Origin: Nonomuraea sp. MG754425
Lineage (GTDB): Bacteria; Actinomycetota; Actinomycetes; Streptosporangiales; Streptosporangiaceae
Assembly (NCBI RefSeq): GCF_021699195.1
Contig: NZ_SSXE01000071.1
Span: 1 to 43,339, forward strand
Direction of reading: 5' to 3'
DNA length: 43,339 nucleotides
Under the pieces are notes generated by a model. That model had not been told where the DNA came from and did not search any database. It saw only the letters and a program-made list of their open reading frames with translations. The first letter of the stretch is position 1. Each line of letters begins with the position of its first letter. The translations under genes were made by a program, and so were the position numbers. This document shows, piece after piece, positions 34,486-41,903 of the stretch.

Positions 34486-35163
34486 TCAGCCGCCGCGCGG
34501 CGGGCGTACCGGGCGGAAGGAGGCGTCCACGAGTCCGGTGCGGTGGGCGACGACGGCGGCCTGGATGCGGTTGCGCAGGCCCAGCTTCTCCATCGCGGCG
34601 GCGATGTGCGTCTTGACCGTCGTGACGCCGACGTGCAGCTCCTCGGCGATCTCCGCGTTGGACAGGCCGGTGCCGACCAGGGCCAGCACCTCCAGCTCGC
34701 GCTCGGTCAGGCCGGGCGGCGCGGCGGGCGCGGCCTGCTCCTCGGCGGCCAGGAACCGTTCGACGACCCGGCGCAGCACGGAGGGCGCGAGGAGCTGCTC
34801 GCCGGCCGCCGCCCGGCGCACGGCGTCCACCATGCGCTCGGGCTCGTCGTCCTTGACCAGGAAGCCGACGGCGCCGGCGCGCAGGGCGGCGTAGACGTTG
34901 CCGTCCTCGGCGAACGTGGTCAGCACCACGATCCGGGTGCTGGGCCGGGCGGCGAGCACGCGCTTGATCGCCTCCAGGCCGTCGACCCTGGGCATGCGCA
35001 GATCCATGAGGATCACGTCGGGCAGGTGGCGCTGGGCCAGGCGGACGGCCTCGGCGCCGTCGTTGGCCTCGCCGACGACCTCCATGTCGCCCGTGGCCTG
35101 CAGCAGCATGCGGACGCCCGCGCGGACGAGCGCCTGGTCGTCGGCCACCAGCACGCGGATCAT
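34486..35163 (-). CDS. NarL/FixJ family response regulator
   Basis: A 225-residue response regulator. The receiver domain has MIRVLVADDQALVRAGVRML, the phospho-acceptor Asp in DVILMDLRMPRVDGL, Thr in IVVLTTFAE and Lys in VGFLVKDDEPERM. The C-terminal LuxR helix-turn-helix is LTERELEVLALVGTGLSNAE with VGVTTVKTHIAAAMEKLGL. Its ATG overlaps the histidine-kinase stop by four bases (ATGA), with GGGGAG upstream, so it is translated with its kinase partner. No flanking efflux or transport gene reveals the target. Confidence 0.95.
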   Translation of the reverse strand: MIRVLVADDQALVRAGVRMLLQATGDMEVVGEANDGAEAVRLAQRHLPDVILMDLRMPRVDGLEAIKRVLAARPSTRIVVLTTFAEDGNVYAALRAGAVGFLVKDDEPERMVDAVRRAAAGEQLLAPSVLRRVVERFLAAEEQAAPAAPPGLTERELEVLALVGTGLSNAEIAEELHVGVTTVKTHIAAAMEKLGLRNRIQAAVVAHRTGLVDASFRPVRPPRGG

Positions 35164-36770
35164 GCCGCGCTCCCCGGCGACAGGCGGGTGTGGGTGGGCA
35201 GGTGGGCGGCCAGCAGCCAGCCGCCCTCGCCGTCGGGCCCGGCGCTCAGGGTGCCGCCGAGGGTGCGGACGCGCTCGCGCATGCCGGCCAGCCCACGCCC
35301 GGAGGAGGGCAGCCGCTCGATGACGGTGGGCGGGCGGCCGTTGCGGACCTCCACGTCCAGTCCTTCCTCGACGGAGGCCACGGATACCCGGACGCGGGTG
35401 CCGGGGCCTGCGTGCTTGAGCACGTTGGTGAGTCCTTCCTGGACGATGCGGGCCGCTGAGGTGCGGGCGATGAGCGGGGCCTGGTCGGTGGCCGGGTCGA
35501 GGTCGAGATCGACGACGAGGCCGGCGGCGGCCATGCGTTCGGCGGACTCGCGCACGACGTCGGCGGGGTTGGCCAGCAGGTCGGGCTGGCGGTCGGGGTC
35601 GCGCAGCAGGTCGAGCAGGTCGCGCAGGTCCTGGAGCACCTGGTGGCCGGTCTCGCGGATGTCGCTGAGCGCGTCGGCCACGGGCCCGTCGGGGGCGGTG
35701 TAGCGGGCGGCGCTGGCCCGCAGCACCATGGCGCCGACGTGGTGGGCGACGATGTCGTGCACGTCGCGGGCGATGCGCTCGCGCTCGGCGAGCTGGTCGG
35801 CGCGCACCTGGGCGACGGCGGCGCGGGCGGCCTCCTCGGCGACGAGCTTCTCGGTCGCCGCGGCGGCCCGGCGCACGCCCAGGTAGCGGCCGATCGCGAT
35901 GGGCGTGGCCACGAGTGTCATGAGCACGCCGACCCGGAACGGGGTGATCTCGGTGTTGTCGCCGACGACGGCGATCGCGGTGAGCAGGCAGCCGGTCACG
36001 TACGCGGCCACCGTCCAGGCCCAGGACACCACCCGCATGGCGAACACGCCGATGGCGATCAGGGTGAGGATCACGCAGGTGTTGACGGCGGCGTTCAGGT
36101 AGGTGTCGGCGGACACGAGCAGCACCCCTTGGACGAGGAAGACCAGGCCGGGCAGCCGCCTGGCGATGCCCAGCGACAGGCCGCCCACCACGGCGAGCAG
36201 GCCGATCACCCAGACGGGCAGGGAGCCGGAGTGCCAGGTGGTCCAGGTGCTGAGCACGGTGATCGCCACGCCGCCCGCCGCGAGCAGCGCGTCGGGCGTG
36301 ACCTCGCGCTCCTCCAGCCGCTCGGCCGAGCTGCGCAGGTACGCGCCCAGCACGGCGGGGAAGACGGGCAGCAGCACCGAGTACATCCACAGGTTGCCGG
36401 TGAGGGGGACGCCCGGGTCGGCGATGTTGGACGCGGTCGCGAAGATCGACGCGGCCACGGCGACGGCCGTGGCGCGCACCCGCGAGCGGTAGCCGGCCAC
36501 GCCGAGTGACACGCACACGAGGATCTGCGCGGTGTTGGAGGTGAACGAGCCGAGCTGGTCGGTGACGGCCAGGAAGGCCGCCAGGTAGAGGCTGACGGCG
36601 ACCGGCCGGTGGCGGACGAACCCCATGGGCAGGCCGACCAGCAGCGCCATGGGGATGTTCAGCTCGGCGGGCAGGAACTCGGTGTCGCCCGCGTGCGCGG
36701 TGGTCAGCAGGTCGAGACCCACTCCCGAGGCCGCCAGCAGGATGTCTAGCGGCACGCCACGCCAACGCAT
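35160..36770 (-). CDS. NarL-type sensor histidine kinase
   Basis: A 536-residue membrane kinase. The first ~320 residues contain about eight to ten hydrophobic helices with very short loops, so it probably senses a membrane-associated signal. The HisKA_3 dimerisation box is ERERIARDVHDIVAHHVGAM, with His as phospho-acceptor. The ATPase domain has IVQEGLTNVLKHAG (N box) and SGRGLAGMRERVRTLGG (G box). The start ATG at 36770 has no ribosome binding site, but TACGGT on the minus strand (36782-36777) lies six bases before it, fitting leaderless initiation. It is divergent from the methyltransferase gene. Confidence 0.93.
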   Translation of the reverse strand: MRWRGVPLDILLAASGVGLDLLTTAHAGDTEFLPAELNIPMALLVGLPMGFVRHRPVAVSLYLAAFLAVTDQLGSFTSNTAQILVCVSLGVAGYRSRVRATAVAVAASIFATASNIADPGVPLTGNLWMYSVLLPVFPAVLGAYLRSSAERLEEREVTPDALLAAGGVAITVLSTWTTWHSGSLPVWVIGLLAVVGGLSLGIARRLPGLVFLVQGVLLVSADTYLNAAVNTCVILTLIAIGVFAMRVVSWAWTVAAYVTGCLLTAIAVVGDNTEITPFRVGVLMTLVATPIAIGRYLGVRRAAAATEKLVAEEAARAAVAQVRADQLAERERIARDVHDIVAHHVGAMVLRASAARYTAPDGPVADALSDIRETGHQVLQDLRDLLDLLRDPDRQPDLLANPADVVRESAERMAAAGLVVDLDLDPATDQAPLIARTSAARIVQEGLTNVLKHAGPGTRVRVSVASVEEGLDVEVRNGRPPTVIERLPSSGRGLAGMRERVRTLGGTLSAGPDGEGGWLLAAHLPTHTRLSPGSAA

Positions 36771-36900
36771 GCACACACCGTATCCGCACGGGTGTGCCGC
36801 GCCGGTCCTCCCGGCGGAGGACCGCCGCCTCCTCCAAGTGGCCGGAGCTCCGCCCGGAGGGGGGAGCGATCACCCGCTCCGCGGCCATAGGTTCTATGGC

Positions 36901-37488
36901 ATGCCCAACGACACCGCACTGTTCCTCGGACAGTTCCTGCGCAACCCGGCGTCGATCGGCGCGCTGACGCCGAGTTCGCGCCGGCTGGCCGCGGCCGTGT
37001 GCGCGCCGGTACCGGAGCGTGGTGAGCCGATCGTCGTCGAGCTCGGGCCGGGCACGGGCCCCTTCACCGCGGAGATCCAGGAGCGGCTGGGCGGGCGTGG
37101 ACACCACCTGGCGGTCGAGTTGAACCAGACGATGGCCGGGCTGCTGGCCGAGCGGTTCCCCGCGGTGGACGTGGCCAACGAGGACGCCACCCGGCTGGGC
37201 GATCTGCTCGCCGAGCGCGGGCTGGGTGCGGCGGACGTGGTGGTGAGCGGGCTGCCGTGGGCGGCTTTCCCCGACCGGTTGCAGCGTGACCTGCTGGGCG
37301 CGGTGACGGGGGCGATGAGCCCGGGTGCGGCGTTCACGACGTTCTCCTACGTCCACGCCATTCCGCTCAGCTCGGCGCGGCGTTTCCGCGCGCTGCTGGC
37401 GGAGCGGTTCGAGGAGGTGGTGCTGGGGCGTACGGTGTGGCGGAACACTCCCCCGGCCTTCGTCTTCCACGCCCGCCGGCCTCGATAG
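36901..37488 (+). CDS. Class I SAM-dependent methyltransferase (phospholipid N-methyltransferase-like)
   Basis: A 195-residue Rossmann methyltransferase. The opening, FLGQFLRNPASIGALTPSSR, and the SAM loop VVELGPGTGPFTAEI resemble PmtA/rRNA-dimethylase-like enzymes annotated as phospholipid methyltransferases. ELNQTMAGLL and NEDATRLGDL carry the acidic SAM contacts, and VVSGLPWAAF is the catalytic-loop equivalent. PmtA methylates phosphatidylethanolamine, but the true substrate here is not proven. The ATG has no clear ribosome binding site; TAGGTT (36888-36893) lies seven bases upstream. A perfect hairpin covers its stop codon. Longer upstream in-frame extensions are shadows of the kinase gene's promoter side. 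Confidence 0.85.
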   Translation: MPNDTALFLGQFLRNPASIGALTPSSRRLAAAVCAPVPERGEPIVVELGPGTGPFTAEIQERLGGRGHHLAVELNQTMAGLLAERFPAVDVANEDATRLGDLLAERGLGAADVVVSGLPWAAFPDRLQRDLLGAVTGAMSPGAAFTTFSYVHAIPLSSARRFRALLAERFEEVVLGRTVWRNTPPAFVFHARRPR

Positions 37489-37493
37489 GCCGG
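37476..37493 (+). terminator. Hairpin overlapping the methyltransferase stop codon
   Basis: CCGGCCT (37476-37482) pairs with AGGCCGG (37487-37493) around a CGAT loop. The stop TAG (37486-37488) lies inside the structure. It may end transcription or protect the 3' end. Confidence 0.6.
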
Positions 37494-37519
37494 ATCCGCG
37501 GCGGGAACGGGGTGCCCGG

Positions 37520-37547
37520 CCGCCCGATCGGCGCCGGAATCGGGCGG
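37520..37547. terminator. Bidirectional terminator-like hairpin between convergent genes
   Basis: CCGCCCGAT (37520-37528) pairs with ATCGGGCGG (37539-37547) around a 10-base loop. It lies in the 223-base gap between the methyltransferase and crotonase genes, which run toward each other. The rest of the gap shows nothing else. Confidence 0.65.
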
Positions 37548-37711
37548 GCCGCGCCTTGGGCGGGGAGCTGGTTGCTCAACCCCTCGCGGCGCGGGCACTC
37601 GGACCGCCCCGCGGCCGTTCCCGCGGTCGTCAGCCCGGTGGGATGACCTCCTTCCCCGTCGTCGTGCCTCCGTGAGTGCCGCCTACCCGAGGCCCGGGCA
37701 AGCACACGCGG

Positions 37712-38497
37712 TCAGCCGAAGGAGGGTGGCCGTTTCTCCCTGAGCGCGGCCACACCCTCAGCCACGTCGGGGCCGGTGAAGCCGAGGAATTCCATGGCGA
37801 GCGAGGCGTCGAAGGACGGCCCGGCCAGGCGCAGCCAGTTGTTGAGTGAGTACTTGGTCAGCCTGATCGCGTCCTGGGCGCCGGACGCGAGCCTGACGGC
37901 GATCTCCATGGCCTTGTCGTGCACCTCGTCGTCGTCGACGCACAGGCTGACCAGGCCCATCCGCTCGGCCTGTGCCCCGGTGACGGGCTCGCACAGCAGC
38001 AGGTGGTACTTGGCCTTGGCCATCCCGCACAGCAGCGGCCAGATGATCGCGGCGTGGTCGCCGGCGGCGACGCCGAGCCTGGTGTGGCCGTCGATGATCC
38101 GCGCGGTGCGGCCGGCCACGGAGATGTCGGCCAGCAGCGCGACCGCCAGGCCGGCGCCGACGGCCGGGCCCTGGATGGCGGAGACGACCGGTTTGGAGCA
38201 GTTGAGGACGTTGTAGACGATGTCGCGGGCCTCGGCGAACACGCGCATCCTGGTGGCGTGGTCGCGCATCATGTCCTCGATCATGGACAGGTCGCCGCCC
38301 GCGGAGAACGCCTGGCCCTCGCCCCTGACCACGATCGCGCGCACGCCGTCGTCGCGGTCGGCGTCGCGCCAGATCTCGCCCAGTTCGCGGTGGGCGGTGG
38401 CGTCGACGGCGTTGAGCCTGGCGGGCTCGCTGATCGTGATGCGCAGTACGCCCTCGGCCGGGGTGTCGAGCTTGAGCTTGGTGTAACCGTCCGTCAC
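37712..38497 (-). CDS. Crotonase superfamily protein (enoyl-CoA hydratase-like)
   Basis: A 261-residue crotonase-fold protein, usually annotated enoyl-CoA hydratase/isomerase. The oxyanion-hole segments are GQAFSAGGDLSMIEDMM and AIQGPAVGAGLAVALLADIS. The two catalytic Glu of true hydratases are not in their usual places: the first aligns with GAGLAVALLADI and the second with RIIDGHTRLGVAAGD, a His-containing pattern seen in a distinct actinobacterial subfamily. It is therefore probably an isomerase, hydrolase or other CoA-thioester enzyme. The GTG start has GAGGGAG upstream and overlaps the esterase stop by four bases. It is the last gene of a three-gene operon. Confidence 0.88.
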   Translation of the reverse strand: MTDGYTKLKLDTPAEGVLRITISEPARLNAVDATAHRELGEIWRDADRDDGVRAIVVRGEGQAFSAGGDLSMIEDMMRDHATRMRVFAEARDIVYNVLNCSKPVVSAIQGPAVGAGLAVALLADISVAGRTARIIDGHTRLGVAAGDHAAIIWPLLCGMAKAKYHLLLCEPVTGAQAERMGLVSLCVDDDEVHDKAMEIAVRLASGAQDAIRLTKYSLNNWLRLAGPSFDASLAMEFLGFTGPDVAEGVAALREKRPPSFG

Positions 38498-39408
38498 AGG
38501 AACTCCCTCAGCCGGTCCGCGACGTACTCGCGGGCCTCGATGGCCTGGTCGAACAGGCCGGGCAGCACGTAGAAGGTGTGCACGGCGCCCTCGAACCTGC
38601 GCAGCTCGACCGGCACGCCCGCCTCGGTCAGGCGCTCGGCGTAGCGCTCGCCCTCGTCTCTGAGGACGTCGCAGCCGGCGGTCACGACGGTGGCGGGGGC
38701 CAGGCCGGACAGATCGGGCAGGCGCAGCGGGGACAGCCGGGGGTCGGCGGGATCGACGCCGTCGGCGTACTGGCGGGCGAACCAGGCCATCTCCTCGGCG
38801 TCCAGGCCGAAGCCCTTGGCGAAGCGCGTGTAGCTGGGGGTGTCCATGGCGACGTCGAGCACCGGGTAGACGAGCACCTGGTGGGCCAGCCGCAGGCCCG
38901 CGTCGCGGGCCTGCCAGGCGGCGACGGCGGCCAGGTTGCCGCCCGCGCTGTCGCCGGACACCGCGACCCTGCCGTTGCTCTGGTAGAAGGCGGGACGGGC
39001 GAAGATGTCGCGCACGACGGTCCAGGCGTCGTCGGCGGCGGCCGGGAACGGGTGCTCGGGGGCCAGCCGGTAGTCGACCGACACCACCACGGCGCCGGTG
39101 CGGATCGCCAGGTCGCGCGCGGTCGCGTCGTTGCGCCTGACGCTGCCGAGGACCCAGCCGCCGCCGTGGAAGTAGACCACGACCGGCAGCGGGGCGTCGC
39201 CGCGGACGGCGCGGTAGATGCGGATGGGCACGCCCTCCGCCGACTCGTCGCGGACGAACGGCAGTTTCGTCAGCGGCCCGCGGTGGGCCGCCATGGGGTC
39301 CTGCGCGCGCATTTCCTGGATCGCGGCCAGATCGAGCGCGGCCAGATCGGTGTTCAGATCCGATGGGTACCGGGCGAGGTAGTCCCGCGCCTGGGGGTGC
39401 AGCGGCAT
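38494..39408 (-). CDS. HSL-family alpha/beta hydrolase (esterase)
   Basis: A 304-residue esterase of the hormone-sensitive-lipase family. The HGGGW oxyanion motif (VVYFHGGGWVLGS) is near residue 80, the nucleophile in VAVSGDSAGGNLAAVAAW, the acid Asp in TAGCDVLRDEGERYA, and the His in FEGAVHTFYVLPG. The triad is complete. No signal peptide is present, so it acts in the cytoplasm on short acyl esters or lactones. It starts nine bases after the C26-like gene and overlaps the crotonase start, so the three proteins are made together. A pathway for breakdown or tailoring of an acyl-ester compound is a reasonable guess only. Confidence 0.92.
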   Translation of the reverse strand: MPLHPQARDYLARYPSDLNTDLAALDLAAIQEMRAQDPMAAHRGPLTKLPFVRDESAEGVPIRIYRAVRGDAPLPVVVYFHGGGWVLGSVRRNDATARDLAIRTGAVVVSVDYRLAPEHPFPAAADDAWTVVRDIFARPAFYQSNGRVAVSGDSAGGNLAAVAAWQARDAGLRLAHQVLVYPVLDVAMDTPSYTRFAKGFGLDAEEMAWFARQYADGVDPADPRLSPLRLPDLSGLAPATVVTAGCDVLRDEGERYAERLTEAGVPVELRRFEGAVHTFYVLPGLFDQAIEAREYVADRLREFL

Positions 39409-39417
39409 GATCGCAGC

Positions 39418-40104
39418 CTAGCGGGCCGCCTCGATGAACGCATCGAAGAGACGGGTGTCGCCGCCCCGTTCCGCGTGCCACTGGACGCCGACGCCGAAGC
39501 GGTGTCCCTGCAGCTCGATGCCCTCGACGATCTGGTCCTCGGCCCAGGCCACGGCCAGCAGCCCGGTTCCGAGGCGGCGGACGGACTGGTGGTGGGGGGC
39601 GTTCACCTCGACCCGGTCGCCGACGGCCTTGCCGAGCTTGCTGGAGACGCTGACCTGGATCGTGTGGCCGCCGTCCGGCTCGGCGTGGCGGTCGCTCTCG
39701 AGCACGTCCGGCAGCCAGGGGATGAGCGAGCCGCCCTGGGCGACGTTGAGCACGTGCATGCCGCGGGCGATGGCCAGGATCGGCACGTCGGCGCGGACGG
39801 CGGCCCTGGCCAGGGCCAGTTCGAACCGGTCGCGGTGCGCCTGCGGCTCGCGGACGCGCTCGTCCTGCTCGCCGCTGTAGGTCTCGGCGCCCAGTTCGAC
39901 GCCGCCGGCCAGGACGACGCCCTTGAGGCCGCTCACGTAGTCGTCCACGGCGCTGGGGGCGATCGGTGGCAGCACCACGGGCGCGCCGCCCGCCCGGCCC
40001 ACCGCCCTGGCGTAGGAGGGCGGGGAGAGCACGGCCTCGCGCACCCAGTCGCCCCAGCGGGCTGCTTCGAAGTAGGCGGTGATACCGATGAGCGGTCGGG
40101 ACAT
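39418..40104 (-). CDS. Peptidase C26-like protein lacking the catalytic cysteine
   Basis: A 228-residue class I glutamine-amidotransferase-like protein resembling PuuD gamma-glutamyl-GABA hydrolase. It begins SRPLIGITAYFEAARWGDWV and retains VVLAGGVELGAETYSGE and the C-terminal GVGVQWHAERGGD with His and Glu. At the nucleophile elbow, where relatives read GICRGMQLLNV, it reads LAIARGMHVLNV: the codon is GCC (Ala), checked in the DNA, not Cys. The usual QWHPE has become QWHAE. Glutaminase/hydrolase activity by the classical triad is therefore not expected. The ATG has CTGGAG five bases upstream. It leads the operon with the esterase and crotonase. Confidence 0.88.
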   Translation of the reverse strand: MSRPLIGITAYFEAARWGDWVREAVLSPPSYARAVGRAGGAPVVLPPIAPSAVDDYVSGLKGVVLAGGVELGAETYSGEQDERVREPQAHRDRFELALARAAVRADVPILAIARGMHVLNVAQGGSLIPWLPDVLESDRHAEPDGGHTIQVSVSSKLGKAVGDRVEVNAPHHQSVRRLGTGLLAVAWAEDQIVEGIELQGHRFGVGVQWHAERGGDTRLFDAFIEAAR

Positions 40105-40665
40105 ACGGTCTCCAGGGGGCGGGGCGAGTCGGGCGGCCGCCGGCTTCGGCCTTTCGGTGACGACCCCCGCCCCATCATGGCGCACTCTCTTTCCGATATG
40201 TCACCCCTCCCGAAGATCCCGGGCGTTCCCGGGGGTTCTCGGGGATTGCTGAGGTTTCGCCCCGTCGTGCCGGGCGGGCGCGCGGCTGGGCGAGCTCCTC
40301 GCGCACGCCGCTCGGTCAGGAGGCCGTGCCGCCGCTGGGCGGGCCGGTCGTGTGGATCGCCGGATCGGCGTGACGGATCATCGCCGCCCGGGAACGCGCG
40401 ACCGGCCGAGTCGATCCGGCGCCGTTTCCGGTGATTTCTCCGGGAAACGCGAAGACAAATGTTTTTCGCATTCACCGGCCGACATTAGTCAGGTCATGTG
40501 CGGAGAATCACAAACTCACTACCGATAGTTCCGCATAGCACCGTATCGGGGGAATCGGTTGTGACGGGTCATCGGTGGTGTAACACTCATTTCTGAGCGA
40601 ACGGGAGGTGCCGGGGCGGACTCCCTCGCTCGTCACCCGGATCCATCAGGAGGTGAACGGCGAGG
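40105..40665. other. Long intergenic region between C26-like operon and flavohemoglobin gene
   Basis: Divergent promoter region of about 560 bases. Near 40218-40233 is a short perfect hairpin, CCCGGG-CGTT-CCCGGG. From about 40430 to 40600 the sequence becomes less GC-rich and holds small dyads, for example CCGATA and TATCGG around 40530-40555. No reading frame here has a convincing start or protein. It should contain the promoters of both neighbours; I could not pin down -10/-35 pairs. Confidence 0.55.
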
Positions 40666-40686
40666 GACCGGAACGCGTTTCCGGTC
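40666..40686 (+). promoter_or_regulatory. Perfect dyad in flavohemoglobin leader
   Basis: GACCGGAA (40666-40673) and TTCCGGTC (40679-40686) are exact complements with a CGCGT spacer. It lies immediately before the AAGGTGGG ribosome binding site of the flavohemoglobin gene. It could be a repressor operator or an RNA hairpin affecting translation. Confidence 0.55.
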
Positions 40687-40704
40687 AAAAGGTGGGACTG
40701 AAAT

Positions 40705-41850
40705 ATGTCGTTGAATCCGCGCCTGGTCAAAGAGAGTTTCTCTGTCGTCGAGCCGCTGGCGGACAAGGCCACGGCCTACTTCTACGGCCGCTTGTTCGCC
40801 GGGAGTCCACACCTGCGGGGGATGTTCCCGCCCGCCATGGACGCCCAGCGGGACCGGCTGTTCGGGGCGCTGACCCGGATCGTGTGGAGCCTGGACAGCC
40901 CGGACAGCCTGGCCGGGCACCTCGCCCGGCTCGGCCGCGACCATCGCAGGTACGGCGTGGTCGCGGAGCACTACACGGCCGTGGGCGACGCCCTGCTGGC
41001 CACGATCCGGCACTTCGCCGCCGGGGTCTGGAACGACGAGATCGAGGCGGCGTGGGTGTCGGCGTATCGGCTGGCGGCCGATCTCATGATCGAGGCGGCC
41101 GAGTCGGACGCGAAGCTCGCGCCCGCCTGGTGGCTGGCCGAGGTCGTCGGCCACGAACTGCGCCGGCCGGACATCGCGGTCCTCACGCTGCGGCCCACCC
41201 GGCCGCTGCCGTACGAGCCGGGCCAGTACGTCAACGTGCAGCACGCGCGCTGGCCGCGCGTGTGGCGGGCGTTCTCGATCGCGAACGCCCCCCGCCCGGA
41301 CCACACGATCACGCTGCACGTGCGCTCGGTGCCCGGCGGCTGGGTCTCCACCGCGCTGACCAGGCACACCCGCGTGGGCGACACGCTCATGCTGGGCCCG
41401 GCCCTGGGCACGATGACGCCGCCCGGGAACGGCACGCGCGACCTGCTGTGCGTGGCCGGCGGCACCGGCCTGGCCCCGCTGAAGGCGATCGTGGAGTCCG
41501 TCATCGCCTCCGGCCGCCGCCCCGGCGTCCACCTGCTGTACGGGGCCCGCACCGCCGATGAGCTGTACGACCTGCCGGACCTGATCCGGATGGAGTCGGC
41601 CTTCCCCTGGCTGCGGGTGCTGCCGGTGGTGTCGGACCAGCCCTCCTACGACGGCATGCGCGGCAGCCTGCCGGAGGCGGCGCGGCGCCTGCGCTCCTGG
41701 GCCGAGCACGACGTGTACGTGAGCGGCCCGGCCCCCATGGTGGACGAGACCGTGCGCCGCCTCCAACTCGACGGCGTGCCCCCGGCCCGCATCCACCGCG
41801 ACCCCGCCCCGGACGAGCACCGAGGCCCCCTTCGGCGATCAGGAGGTTGA
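40705..41850 (+). CDS. Flavohemoglobin (globin-FAD/NAD reductase)
   Basis: A 381-residue two-domain protein. Residues 1-135 are a bacterial globin: TyrB10 in ATAYFYGRLFAGSP, GlnE7-like DAQRDRLFGAL and proximal His in LGRDHRRYGV. Residues ~145-381 are a ferredoxin-reductase-like module: RAFSIANAPR (FAD), GGTGLAPLKAIVESVI and LLYGARTADELYDL (NAD), and VYVSGPAPMVDETV. The conserved Cys-Phe-Gly-Pro end of E. coli Hmp is missing; the tail reads HRDPAPDEHRGPL. It may be an NO dioxygenase or one of the divergent mycobacterial-type flavohemoglobins with other electron-transfer roles. A perfect dyad precedes its ribosome binding site. No NO-sensing regulator adjoins it. Confidence 0.92.
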   Translation: MSLNPRLVKESFSVVEPLADKATAYFYGRLFAGSPHLRGMFPPAMDAQRDRLFGALTRIVWSLDSPDSLAGHLARLGRDHRRYGVVAEHYTAVGDALLATIRHFAAGVWNDEIEAAWVSAYRLAADLMIEAAESDAKLAPAWWLAEVVGHELRRPDIAVLTLRPTRPLPYEPGQYVNVQHARWPRVWRAFSIANAPRPDHTITLHVRSVPGGWVSTALTRHTRVGDTLMLGPALGTMTPPGNGTRDLLCVAGGTGLAPLKAIVESVIASGRRPGVHLLYGARTADELYDLPDLIRMESAFPWLRVLPVVSDQPSYDGMRGSLPEAARRLRSWAEHDVYVSGPAPMVDETVRRLQLDGVPPARIHRDPAPDEHRGPLRRSGG

Positions 41851-41903
41851 CAGCGCGGGCCGCAGGATGCCATGTGGATATTGACGCCACGTGGAGGTCG
41901 ACT

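Noticed and set aside
34486..37470. Continuous minus-strand frame that would fuse the response regulator to almost 1000 residues
   Set aside because: The upstream part is Arg/Pro/His-rich shadow of the kinase gene; the regulator has its own ATG and ribosome binding site at 35163.
39933..40475. Minus-strand frame upstream of the C26-like gene
   Set aside because: Basic, low-information translation overlapping the C26-like 5' end; no start signal or homologous content.
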